DNA of 64,000 nt from Homalodisca vitripennis (Eukaryota; Arthropoda; Insecta; Hemiptera; Cicadellidae), in assembly GCF_021130785.1 (NCBI RefSeq), contig NC_060211.1, positions 29,187,001 to 29,251,000 of the forward strand, given 5' to 3'. This document shows, one piece after another, positions 36,987-47,388 of this stretch. How positions within the stretch are numbered: position 1 is the stretch's first letter; each line of letters starts with the position of its first letter. A program made the position numbers and the translations under genes. The notes beneath the pieces were generated by a model. That model had not been told where the DNA came from and did not search any database. It was given only the letters and a program-made list of their open reading frames with translations.

Positions 36987-37279
36987 ATGTTAAGTAATAC
37001 AATTAGGGGGTATAGACATTACAGGCAATTCACTTTAGTATGCAAACATTGTAACGGAAGACAAAGCCTTATTTATACCATCAGTTTATACAGCGGAGAT
37101 ACTCATTATCAATGCTCTGTGCGGCAGCTAGATTGGCGAGAACAGAAGTTAGTGTTATCCAAGCACCAAATCACATGTTTTCTCTCTCAAACACCAGTAA
37201 TGAAGACATTAAAACAAATTTTCGGCCCTAACTTGACTAGACTTTCCGTGAGTTTTCTTAGATTTGTCGTGACACATAT

Positions 37280-37857
37280 CAGGTGTCCCAAAAGTCCCAC
37301 CTATAACCCGTATTAACTTTTGAACGGAAATTTTTTCTGCCAGTATCCATGGGTGGGGAGATTGTTATAGAACAAAAACAATTTTTGGCTTTATACAAAT
37401 TTTAATTCCAACCCTATATTTTCAAATGAAAACACTTTAAAGGCACTTCTAAGGGAAGAAAGATTTTGCAAACCATTCTCTGTCTCAATCCAGTATAAAA
37501 TGGCGGCTTATCAAAGTTTTAGTTAAAAAAACACGCTAAAACTCGTTTTGATGACAAAATATCTATATTAGTAGTTAAATAACACAGAAATACTAATTTA
37601 GTTAAATATAACACTTTTACTGGCTTGACATGGAAACTTTGGTTGGCAGTATTATTCTTTTATAAGGTCCTTTAAAATGAGATGTCACTCGATGGAAGTT
37701 TACATTTACAAATATTAACTTACCCCCCCCCCCCCCCAATCCCCTATTTAGGGTTGGGATCGAAGTCTTCACATGTGCTCTAAACCCATAATTTTTAGTT
37801 TTATAACGATTATTCCTGTTCAAGAGTTAATAGGGGGTGAAACTTTTTGGAAACCTG
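37280..37857. mobile_element. 578-bp TIR element containing a poly-C tract
   Basis: The left end CAGGTGTCCCAAAAGTCCCA and right end ACTTTTTGGAAACCTG are inverted copies. The match continues inward through GTATTAACTTTTGAACGG / CTGTTCAAGAGTTAATAG, giving arms of about 45 bp. A run of 15 C lies at 37723-37737. No transposase is present and the target duplication is not clear. Confidence 0.7.
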
Positions 37858-38164
37858 GTATATAAATATCACCTAATTATCATTGATTTCTTTTGCAAAA
37901 ACATTAATGAGCAGATTACTTTATTCATCTTTTGTTGTTACATTTTTATTAATTCCTATCTTCTATAAAAGATTTTGTAAAATCAGGATTGTGGAAAAGG
38001 ATCATGAGAAGGTGATGGTCTGAGAGAATGATTTGCATGATATACATTGCTAAACATATACTGTAAAGCTATTTACAGAAATTTCTAAAAGAAAAGAGTA
38101 TTTAATTGGAAATCTATGTAGGAAGCAATCAAATGCAATTTAAACCACAGATTTTAATGCGATA

Positions 38165-38400
38165 ACTAGTATTATATATTTGACTAAGCGTTAGTAAAGC
38201 CTATCTTACGGAGCTGTATAAAAGTATTTATGTATCTCTGTTCGCATTGTATCTCAAAATCAAATAGTCTATAGACTTTAATTTTGCATGAAGCTTTCAT
38301 CTGTACATAAGGAATATCATGTTCCTATAATGGAGCGAGTTACTCAAAAGAATTTTGGCTGAGCTTTAATGAATCAATTTTAACATTAATCTTATAAGTA
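38165..38400 (+). repeat. Interspersed repeat family B, copy
   Basis: It contains a diverged core TTGACTAAGCGTTAGTAAAG and then ACTTTAATTTTGCATGAAGC, followed by a second core TTTGGCTGAGCTTTAATGAA near 38356. Confidence 0.5.
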
Positions 38401-38612
38401 ATCACGATGATAATGAGACGATCACAGAATAAATAAATTTTTAAGCAATCTGAATATAAGAATATGGGAGTTTAACATGTGATGTATTAACACATTTAGC
38501 CTAAGTACCCAAACACATATAAAAATACTCGTAATACTTTGGAAAAATAGTGCAGACAATTTAAACACTGCTATGAATCCCAAACTAACGAATAAAAATG
38601 TGAATATGTCAT

Positions 38613-39611
38613 GTGGCAAGATATCTTGATGAAGATTTCATCTCTAGACGTACGGTAACATTGTGCATGAAACTTCTTTTCTACATAGACAAGTGTGAGG
38701 TCTTTGATGGTGCACGTCCAACTGTGGCAAGATATCTTGATGAAGATTTCATCTCTAGACGTACGGTAACATTGTGCATGAAACTTCTTTTCTACATAGA
38801 CAAGTGTGAGGTCTTTGATGGTGCACGTCCAACTGTGGCAAGATATCTTGATGAAGATTTCATCTCTAGACGTACGGTAACATTGTGCATGAAACTTCTT
38901 TTCTACATAGACAAGTGTGAGGTCTTTGATGGTGCATGTCCAACTGTGGCAAGATATCTTGATGAAGATTTCATCTCTAGACGTACGGTAACATTGTGCA
39001 TGAAACTTCTTTTCTACATAGACAAGTGTGAGGTCTTTGATGGTGCATGTCCAACTGTGGCAAGATATCTTGATGAAGATTTCATCTCTAGACGTACGGT
39101 AACATTGTGCATGAAACTTCTTTTCTACATAGACAAGTGTGAGGTCTTTGATGGTGCATGTCCAACTGTGGCAAGATATCTTGATGAAGATTTCATCTCT
39201 AGACGTACGGTAACATTGTGCATGAAACTTCTTTTCTACATAGACAAGTGTGAGGTCTTTGATGGTGCATGTCCAACTGTGGCAAGATATCTTGATGAAG
39301 ATTTCATCTCTAGACGTACGGTAACATTGTGCATGAAACTTCTTTTCTACATAGACAAGTGTGAGGTCTTTGATGGTGCACGTCCAACTGTGGCAAGATA
39401 TCTTGATGAAGATTTCATCTCTAGACGTACGGTAACATTGTGCATGAAACTTCTTTTCTACATAGACAAGTGTGAGGTCTTTGATGGTGCACGTCCAACT
39501 GTGGCAAGATATCTTGATGAAGATTTCATCTCTAGACGTACGGTAACATTGTGCATGAAACTTCTTTTCTACATAGACAAGTGTGAGGTCTTTGATGGTG
39601 CATGTCCAACT
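38613..39611 (+). repeat. Nine perfect 111-bp repeats inside a family B element
   Basis: The unit GTGGCAAGATATCTTGATGA and the following 91 bases is repeated nine times in exactly 999 bp. Because 111 is a multiple of three, the plus frame stays open for 337 codons as a 37-residue repeat (starting VARYLDEDFISRRTVTLCMK). I judge this a by-product, not a gene. Each unit is the block that occurs once in the family B copy at 29395, where it is frameshifted. No ATG context, signal or splice site belongs to the frame. The only variable position I see is CGT/TGT (Arg/Cys) near the end of each unit. Confidence 0.95.
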
Positions 39612-41056
39612 GTGGAATTTGGCTGAGCGTCATTGAAGCATGTCAATCAGTAGGCTGACACAACTTCCTTTAGTCTGTTGAGGGGAATGTAAAAATGTCT
39701 TTTTCTTCTACACGTATGTCTGTCTGCATGACATCTCAAGAATGATATAAGCGGTAGAATCAAAATTTTGCATGCAACCCAACTTTAACGAAGTCTGTTA
39801 GGCGACACGAGGTGTAGCTCCTATATCTCAATAGCTAAATAATCAGGAAATTCGTAGGTGTCCCTTTTGATCTTTGGTACCAGGACAATCAAGGTTATAA
39901 CCGAATAAAATTAATATTATGAAACTAGGAAAATGTAAAAATTAAATTTTAAAAAGTTTAGGAGAAAAGTTTTGATGATTTATGAACTAGATATTGTTGA
40001 CTTAATTCCTGGAAATATTTGGAGCATTGAATCCATTGAAATCCAGCTATAAGAGCCATGGAGTATAGGGTTTCTAAGACAGTAATATTTTATTAGTTTA
40101 AATTCTACATGAAATTATTTTAGAATATTCTTCTTTTACAGACTCCTGTACAGTTTTATTTCTTTCAAATTTATTTGAAACAATGAAAAATAGTCGTTCA
40201 TATATTAACAAACTTCTATCTAAACTAATATATTCTCTTCTTAGTAAAATTGTGTGTTTATTTTGTACTTTTATTTCACAATTATATTACACATCAGATT
40301 TCAATTCACTACACTATTCATTTTTTTAATAATGTGAAATTTCAATAATAAATTAGGTTACTCCTTAAAAAATCTGTTTAATGAACCAAAAGATGTAATA
40401 AAACTTACTGTAATATATGTTGGGCAAACAGTATTAATATTTTATAAAAAGAAATACACAAATTACTAACAGATTCTAATTTTCAATAATAACAAACACG
40501 GCACAAGATTTCATCTAATCTCAAAGGACAACACAAATAAGCCATTACAGCAGCTGAAGACTTCGTTACAGTAATGAAGGAGCTCGCATATGTTTTACCT
40601 TCAGGGAAGCCGTATCTTATTATAGCCTTGTGCTTAACGAAGTATAAAGATACAAAATTAGAAACTATTGTATTTTTACCTCCATCGTAAATACATCGTT
40701 TTTGGGGATATTTGTGTTGTAAGAATACGTAGTTGGTATACTTGTAGTTAGTAGCAGATACAAGATCGAAGAAGAACAGTTTCTGGAAATTTGTCAAGTT
40801 TAACTTCCAGTGTTTGACTAGGGTAAATTATGGCTGAATTAATTAATTTTACTTTCAATGTTAATTTAAATAAATATCTTCAATTAGGGAAATGAGCATC
40901 AATGAATCTCGTTTAAATAGCCATAACTTTCTTATTAAATGTAACTCCTTTGTTAAGAGTCATAATCCACTAGTTTTACGGTCATAAATATACTTGTTAT
41001 ATACTTGTTTTAATATACTTGTGTTAGTATAATTGTTTAAATATACTTTGTTTAAA
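39612..41056. other. Family B tail, then no recognisable gene
   Basis: To about 39815 this is the downstream part of the family B copy (TTTGGCTGAGCGTCATTGAA, GCATGCAACCCAACTTTAAC). Beyond that I see AT-rich sequence with a 104-codon minus frame (40483-40797) that has no recognised domain. Confidence 0.4.
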
Positions 41057-41330
41057 ACAATTATTGGACTTCTTAGTATAAATTTCCTTTAATATTTCGG
41101 TTTGCCGATTTCAAAAAGGTATAAAACAAAAATAACACAGCAAACAAAATTTACTCAAGTAAATAAATAAACATTTGTGCAAATGTTTATTTATTTATTT
41201 GTTTATTTATTTACTTTTGTAAATTTTGTTTGCTGTGTTATTTTTGTTTTATACCTTTTATTATACCTTTTTGAAAATGGCAAAGCCGAAATACTAAAGG
41301 AAATTTATACTAAGAAGTCCAATAATTGTT
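41057..41330. mobile_element. Large palindrome / foldback element
   Basis: Bases 41057-41180 and 41190-41330 are inverted copies separated by only about 10 bases, so a single strand could fold into a stem of more than 120 bp. Each arm contains a small hairpin followed by GAAA. Read outward, the right arm has GGC-AAA-GCC-GAAAT and the left arm CGG-CAAA-CCG-GAAAT in effect. The right arm also has a short duplication (TATACCTTTT). It is non-coding. Confidence 0.85.
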
Positions 41331-41366
41331 ATAACTGAGCAATTTTGCATTATACACCCGAAGTGA

Positions 41367-41367
<1 letters not shown>

Positions 41368-41427
<60 letters not shown>

Positions 41428-41439
41428 TGTGCGTGTGCG
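41368..41439. repeat. (GT)n/(GTGC)n microsatellite
   Basis: Compound tract of GT followed by GCGT units. It lies exactly where the 5' end of the following Helitron should be. Confidence 0.95.
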
Positions 41440-41440
41440 T

Positions 41441-41915
41441 GTGAATAATAATGAATGTTTGTCTGTATGCTCTTTATAGAATCGTAAACTATTTCACCGA
41501 TCATTGTGAAGATTTGTATGTATATGTATTTTTCCACGGTGAAAGTTTATATGCTATACCCATTGATGTAACTCGCCACCAGGCGGCTCAGCTAAATATA
41601 ATAGTTTTCAAAGCGCCTGCATACGATCAACTACAATTACAAGACAGTTACGTATACTAAATAACCAAACACTATTTGAAGGCGCTAAGTTATTATCTAT
41701 ATTATTTGTCTTCAAGATACATTTCTGGTGCAACTTAAAGCTTGAGTGTTAGACCACTTTATTATAAAATACGTGTAAGTATACAATGGCTATAAAGATA
41801 CACAAATTTTCTTTATCGTGGCAACAAGGCAAACTCTACATCGGCTTAAAAAATATATGTACACATACACGGGCAAAGCTTACGAAAAACGTGCGAAGCC
41901 GCGGGAAACTTTTAG
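41441..41915 (+). mobile_element. Non-autonomous Helitron, terminus mutated
   Basis: Collinear with the copies at 6879 and 20580: TGAATGTTTGTCTGTATGCT near the start, ACTCGCCACCAGGCGGC in the middle, GTGCGAAGCCGCGGGAAACT at the end. The final CTAG has become TTAG. The 5' TC terminus is replaced by the microsatellite. Confidence 0.7.
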
Positions 41916-42871
41916 TTATGAATAAAATTTAAAATTCGTATTTCTTGTCAGAGTTTACTGAAAATAACATCTTTAATAGCTTCATGTATAACATATTTAT
42001 ATACATATTTTATATTTATTACACTTGTTTCGCTTTCTCTAAACAGCAAGCATCCACAACGTTTCAAGCTGCATCAGATTTTAAAATTGGTATTATATTA
42101 TTATAGACTGTTCAATAGACAATGGCAAGAGTCAGATAACACTTTTAATAATGTTATTCATAAAATACTGATCGAACATTGTATACTTAATTTTTTATCT
42201 GAATATTAAGTAATTTATCAACTAGAACCATCATGTTCGTTCGTGGACAAATCGTCGACAACAACAATTAACATGTGTTACTACTTACGGGGTATTAAAC
42301 GGAAAAAAACTTTTTCGGCCTTTTATGCCATTTTCAACAGCTCCATACATTTAAATAACATAGTGGTATAGTAATTTCAAAACAATGACGTTTATACAAA
42401 ATCTCAGTACAACCGGTTCCATGGTTTTTACATGATTACTTGATACAAAAACAAACACCCACTCACTAAAACTAACATGTTTATAATAGTAGTATTATTA
42501 ATTGACCTGTTTGTATGTAAATGTAACTAAAATGTGAACAGCAAATAGCATTTTGTAATAATTTTGGAATTGTCAGATATATTGCCCATCTCAATTTTGT
42601 TCCAACAGTAATACCAAACATGATAACTGAATATTAATATACAACTCAAATTTACATATAATAATATATCAATATTCTGTTCTTGTTTTACCCTTATATG
42701 AACATGAACCAACTACAAGTTCAAAACCGTGATCATCGAACAAGAGGATGTAAGAAGAATAGAAGACTGATACATAGCATCCATGACATCTTAATAATAA
42801 GTTATATAGTATATTACTCATACCACAATCCAAAAACCCGTCCTTGATTTAAATCAATTATACTGTTAAAA
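41916..42871. other. No recognisable gene
   Basis: AT-rich sequence with short unsupported frames. Confidence 0.4.
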
Positions 42872-43954
42872 GGGGAGATGTACGCCTATATTGTAAAAAA
42901 AATCAATATTTTTTATATTTTTATCTTAAAGCATAGATTTTTCTGAGTTCATTGATATATAATACATATATATTTGGGTTATATTTATATGCTAAAAAAA
43001 AATTATAAACATGCTAGTCGGGCGCACGGATCCGTGGTCAGACGTATCGAAGACGTTCTGAACGATAGGATATTGTTTTGAGCATTTTAATATACATAAC
43101 TTGCACTTTTTAATATTACTTAATATTATTTTAATAATATTTTAATATTATTTTCACCAGACCTGCTTAAAAAATGTCTCCATGGTCAAACACAGAATGT
43201 AAACGAAAGTTTTAATTCTGTGTTGTGGACGCGTATACCTAAATTAAATTTTGTAGACCTGCAAACACTAAGAATTGGTGTTTTTGACAGTATTATTACT
43301 TTTAATGAAGGAAGTCAAGGCAGAATAAAAGTGCTTAATGATCTAGGTATAAAGCCATGCCAAAACTGTGTTTATACCCTACGTCAGATTGATGATGACC
43401 GAGTGAGGAAAGCCGAAAAAGCTGGTGAAGAAGAGACAAAGCAAGCTAGGAAACGGGCAAGAATGGTGAGGAAGAAACTAATTGATGATGATAAGGCCAA
43501 GGAACAAGACTATGAAGCAGGAATGTTTTAAAAGGTACTTTTCAATCATATTTTTGTATACATAGAAGTGTTTTGTGAATTACCGAAAATTTACTTCTTT
43601 GACATAAATGTTCCTTTTTCTCAGGAACTAGTTGTCCAATCTTCATGAAATTTATATCATATATATAACGTACCTATTCATACAAGCCCTGCCACTTTCA
43701 TAAGTCTAGGTCAAAATAAAAAAAAATAAACATTTTTTTAAAAACAAATAATTGAAAAAAATGTTGAGTATCCTTAAAAAATTTCTAAAGCCAAAAATAT
43801 TGATTGGAAATCTTTAAAAGTGGCAGGGCTTGTGTATAATAGTATGTTTTAGAAGTGCTAAAAATTTCAATTCGTTAGGTATCATAGTTCTGCAGAAAAA
43901 TTAACATAAATATTTGAAAATTAACATGAGCTGGTATAGGGCGCACATCTCCCC
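42872..43954 (+). mobile_element. Degenerate Mutator-like (MULE) transposon
   Basis: The left end GGGGAGATGTACGCCTAT and right end ATAGGGCGCACATCTCCCC form inverted termini of about 18 bp. They enclose the last part of a Mutator-like transposase (43151-43531). About 1.08 kb remains of an element that would be several kilobases when complete, so it is internally deleted. I could not see a convincing 8-9-bp target duplication. Confidence 0.65.
43151..43531 (+). pseudogene. C-terminus of a Mutator-like transposase
   Basis: The frame contains LLKKCLHGQTQNVNESFNSV, then LWTRIPKLNFVDLQTLRIGV, ending in a very basic KKLIDDDKAKEQDYEAGMF before TAA. The Cys-x-x-Gly...Gln-Asn-x-Asn-Glu-Ser-x-Asn motif, the W-x-x-x-P-K segment and the terminal basic tail with GAGMF/GAGHF-like end are typical of arthropod transposases in the Mutator-like domain family. 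The catalytic region upstream is gone. A TTTTCACCAG acceptor-like sequence at 43151-43160 precedes the conserved part, so this could have been its last exon. The open state suggests a fairly recent copy. Confidence 0.72.
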
Positions 43955-44602
43955 TTGATGTCCAGACATAATGTAGAAAAAAATGTAAACAAGTAGCTTG
44001 TCTTATCCGGTTTGCAATACTTAATTGGGTGTAACCAAAAGTTGGAGAGCTGCTTCGTAACCTAATACCTTTGTTAACGTGAGATTCTCTTGAGAGCATA
44101 CTGTACAACTTCCAAGATTAAATTACAAAATTCCTAGTAGTCGCGAAGGAGCCTTTACTTTCTAATTGAGCTTTCTAATTGAGTTCTTAAGGATCCATTT
44201 ACATCGCTCAAATCAAGTTTAAATAAATATATTTTAAGTAAATTAATTTGTTTTAGACTACAATTTTTCAGTTGGATACGATTTTAATATTCAAATGGAA
44301 ATTATGAATGTGATTTTTATCCATTGTTTGCTTCCAGCGAATTAAATATTTTGTGTTGACAACATGTAAAGAATACACAATTACCTATGGTTATAGTAGT
44401 TCTAAATCAGTACCATAGAGCATTTCAGTGCAGTATTTTGATGTATTATAAATGTTTACATAGTAAAAGTCGAAGAATGTCTTATTTTACCGGGCGAAGT
44501 TTGGGCTAAGAAGCCGTCTCTAAAGCTTAAGGCCACCTCATGTCGATTGTCCATCCATCCAATGGATGGATTTTATGTCTTGGACGTCCACGGGGTACTA
44601 CC
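43955..44602. other. No gene; self-complementary motif at 44549-44570
   Basis: AT-rich sequence. GTCCATCCATCCAATGGATGGA can fold on itself and has a counterpart at 45373-45394 on the far side of the hAT element. Confidence 0.5.
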
Positions 44603-45353
44603 TTAGTGATGGGAGAATCGAATACTTAAAATAATCGAATACAGTGTATTCAAATGCACCCTTGAATATTCGAATGCTTTCTCTAACAGATAAGTCTAGA
44701 CTTGTCTTACGTACTTCCTTCCCGTAATCCATTGTTTCTTGGGTATTTGGAATTGCCGTGCCAAAACGGTGGGAAAATCCTTTACATTTTTATGCCTCTT
44801 GCAAACATTTCATACCCATGATTTATGTACTCCAGAAAAATGTATGTGTTTACTTGCTACTTCAGTCCCGCCTGAAACATTATTTTCTACTGCAGGTTTT
44901 GTCACAATGATCTGGAAATAGATTGAAGCCAAAAACGTCAATCATATTATTTTATTTTTACACAACAACATGAAATAAACATTAATTTTTGTCTTTATTG
45001 TTTACAAATGTATTTATTAATGGAATATTTGTACAATTATACATTTTGTCAAGTTTGAACAGTTTTAATTACTTATTCCAAATTATGAATCTCCCCCTCA
45101 TTATTCTTTTCATATAATTCACCTAAATCCTCCAATGAATACATGTATATGAATACGAATACAGCTCTTGAATACTTTATTTGAATACCATTAGTCCAAA
45201 CCAATGAATACTGTAATTTTTAATTCGATTCTTCCAGAGAAATTGTACTTTCAAAAGTATTCGAATTCATTTTGAGGTAGGCTATTCGAATATGTGAATA
45301 CCCGGGCTGTATTCGAATACTATTCGATTCTGTATTCGAATCTCCCATCACTA
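44603..45353 (+). mobile_element. Internally deleted hAT transposon
   Basis: The ends TAGTGATGGGAGAATCGAAT and ATTCGAATCTCCCATCACTA are inverted copies. The flanks are GTACTACC (44595-44602) and GTATTACA (45354-45361), an 8-bp target duplication with two differences. Inside, 44739-44921 retains MCLLATSVPPETLFSTAG, the hallmark of the C-terminal hAT dimerisation domain. The rest of the transposase is missing, so the copy is non-autonomous. Confidence 0.88.
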
Positions 45354-45884
45354 GTATTACATCACACTGCAAACGTCCATCCAACGGATGGACGGACGAA
45401 TTCGTTTGTCTTGACTTTCTGTTCAATTACGATCTCCGTCAGGGAAACGTTGAAATAATGGCATTTAGTGTACCTTGGTGTAACAGGGAGTTATGATAAG
45501 TGTAACATGGATTGCTGCCGACAGTTCCAGCAGTGATGACGAAAATCAGTTCTATTGTTAGCAAACGAAACATTCAGTGCAACCCCAACCAATAAAATCC
45601 CAAAACTATTTTTTAGTTTATATCAGCAAAAAAAGTTTTATACGTGCATCAAAACTCAAAATTTATATTTGTTTTCTACAATAAAAGACAAAAAAGTATT
45701 ATTATTCTTTTTTTATTTCTTTCATCTGTTTTATTTTGTGTTCAGAAATTAAATATTGAAAAAATTGTGTGTAATATACCAACAAAACACTCAATTTAGA
45801 TTTGTTCAATTCACGAAGTCCACCACCGATACCGTTGCTCAATTTTCTAAATATTTTTTCTCATTTTACAATCAAAGTCACGTG
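45354..45884. other. No recognisable gene
   Basis: Contains the second self-complementary motif (CGTCCATCCAACGGATGGAC, 45373-45392) and AT-rich sequence. Confidence 0.45.
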
Positions 45885-46735
45885 TATGGTGTTTTTGTGA
45901 CCTTAGTAAAACATTCGCCAAAGTAAACCATCTGACACTTATATATAAGCTAGAACTCTATGGCATTAGGGGCTGTCCCCTACAAGTCCTGTTTAAGTGT
46001 TATCTTTCAAATCGATACCAGAGTGTTCAAGTACTAATTCTTTTGTAACGGCAAAGTCAGATTTCGTTGAAGACTTGATGGGTGTTCCTGAAGGTTCTAT
46101 TTTGGTGCCACTTCTCTTTGCATTGCATGTAAACTACTACAGTTCTTGTGTCCCTGAAGCTTGCGTTACACAATACACGCTGATATACTAAAATCATTGT
46201 TCAGGCAGATTCTTCAATAGTATTAGACTTTCAATTACTCCATAATAAACTGAATCGATTCTTGGTTCATTAGTAACGTCTTATTCCTCAAAGCTGACAA
46301 AACCTCCATTCTTCAATTTCGATCACAGTTTCTAAGTGTGATGTTGCTCTGGATGAGGTCGACATCACTGAGGTTGATTCAGTCGGATTCTTGAGTGTTC
46401 ATTTGTGTGCTGGGTTTGCTTGGCGGCAATATTTCGAAGCCCATTTTTCTAAGCTCAACTCTACCGTTTTTCTTGAGCTGCCTTTTCAATATTCTGAATT
46501 TTAGTGCACTTAAATGGCATAACATGGCTTCTTTTCCTCTGTGATGTCGTATGGTACAATGTCACGAGGAACAGTTTCATCTTTTTTGTTACAAAGAGTC
46601 TGTGTTACACCTGTCGGCAGGTGTTTCTTCAAGAACGTACCCAAACCCTTTTCTCCATTTTTATCTACTCTGTATCAGTTTACACTCTAAACATATTACG
46701 ATATTTCTACCCACATTCATTTTTATATATTTAAT
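45885..46735 (+). pseudogene. LINE reverse-transcriptase fossil
   Basis: Three frames carry consecutive motifs of a jockey/CR1-type non-LTR reverse transcriptase. Bases 45885-46040 encode FCDLSKTFAKVNHLTLIYKL, ELYGIRG and YLSNRYQSVQ. Bases 46078-46140 encode GVPEGSILVPLLFALHVN (usually GVPQGSILGPLLF). Around 46175 the catalytic YADD reads HADI. Bases 46545-46735 hold the thumb-side SYGMVQCH...LSAGVSSRT...HS region. Stops and at least two frameshifts make it dead. Confidence 0.82.
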
Positions 46736-46905
46736 TGAATCGTAAAAAGTAAGGACTGTGGTGTAATGGTAGCACATTCGCTCGGCAAGTGAGGTATCCG
46801 TGTTCGAGTCCCGGCGGAGCAAGTACTTTTTGTGATTCAATGTTTATTGAAATTCAATTTGGCTATTGCAATTTATACAAATTTAATGAATGTAAATAAG
46901 TCGTT
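46735..46905 (+). mobile_element. tRNA-headed SINE-like unit
   Basis: A tRNA-like head (46752-46823) is followed by AAGTACTTTTTGTGATTCAA and a body ending AATTTAATGAATG. The body recurs at 34002-34088. The bases just before the head (46735-46751) are complementary to 46824-46840. Confidence 0.6.
46752..46823 (+). tRNA. tRNA-like sequence 1 (Ala-type anticodon position, probably a SINE head)
   Basis: The D-arm region TGGTGTAATGGTAGCAC, a TTCGC/GTGAG anticodon stem with loop TCGGCAA, and a T arm with TTCGAGT are all present. The 3' acceptor CGGAGCA does not pair with the 5' GGACTGT, so the acceptor stem is broken. The base at position 33 is C instead of U. With a 7-base loop the triplet at the anticodon position is GGC, which would be alanine. 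The A box and B box (GTTCGAGTCC) look usable for RNA polymerase III. A genuine working tRNA is unlikely. Confidence 0.5.
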
Positions 46906-47018
46906 TGACAGGTAGTATTTGGTCTTTCGATCATATGTTAGTTTGATTGTTTAAACGCATATGTGTGACATACAGATACGGCCAAATACAAAATAATTGA
47001 ATCGTAAAAAGTAAGGGA

Positions 47019-47095
47019 GTCCTCCTCTGTAGACTAATGGTTATAGTCTCGGATCTCTAACCGAGAGATCACGGGTTCAAATCCCGGGGAGGTCC
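47019..47095 (+). tRNA. tRNA-like sequence 2 (near-intact cloverleaf)
   Basis: The acceptor GTCCTCC pairs with GGAGGTC except at one position. The anticodon stem CTCGG/CCGAG is perfect, and the T arm has TTCAAAT with flanking CGGG/CCCG. The anticodon loop ATCTCTAA has eight bases, so the anticodon is ambiguous: TCT (Arg) or CTC (Glu). The extra base argues for a pseudogene or SINE head. It is preceded by the same TTGAATCGTAAAAAGTA leader as sequence 1, though the tRNA is different. Confidence 0.5.
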
Positions 47096-47182
47096 AATGT
47101 ATTTTCTACTTTAATAAAAAACCAGTGCACTTCGAAGACGGCATAGCTGACGCTGAGGCTTAATAAGATTAAAAAAAGTAAG

Positions 47183-47252
47183 GGCTCTGTGGTGTAATGG
47201 TAGCACATTCGCCCGGCAAGTGATAGGTTCGGGTTCGAGTCCCGAATAAATT
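47183..47252 (+). tRNA. tRNA-like sequence 3 (copy of sequence 1, 3' end lost)
   Basis: From GCTCTGTGGTGTAATGGTAG to CGGGTTCGAGTCCCG it matches sequence 1, with a perfect T arm (TCGGG/CCCGA) and loop CCGGCAA. The acceptor 3' strand is replaced by ATAAATTAC, where a Helitron fragment begins. The leader AAAAAAAGTAAGG resembles that of the other two. Confidence 0.45.
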
Positions 47253-47388
47253 ACAATTACTATAAATATACTCTTTTGACGATTTTGTTGATCGTAGCAA
47301 CAAGGCATACCATTGGTGTCGGAAGTAAAAGTGCTCCTACACGCAAAAAGCCTACGAAATTCTGTACGAAGCCGCGGACAACTGCTAG
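47253..47388 (+). mobile_element. 5'-truncated Helitron fragment
   Basis: It starts within the acceptor of tRNA-like sequence 3, contains TTGTTGATCGTAGCAACAAG as in the 20580 copy, and ends ACGAAGCCGCGGACAACTGC then TAG|T. Confidence 0.65.

Noticed and set aside
37723..37737. Run of 15 C as a functional element
   Set aside because: Simple homopolymer inside a TIR element and prone to sequencing error.
38613..39626. 337-codon protein-coding gene
   Set aside because: Nine perfect copies of a transposable-element segment with a period divisible by three; no initiation or splice context.
46997..47115. Inverted repeat around the second tRNA-like unit like that around the first
   Set aside because: The leader is present, but the downstream AATGTATTTTCTACTTTAAT does not pair with it beyond a few bases.
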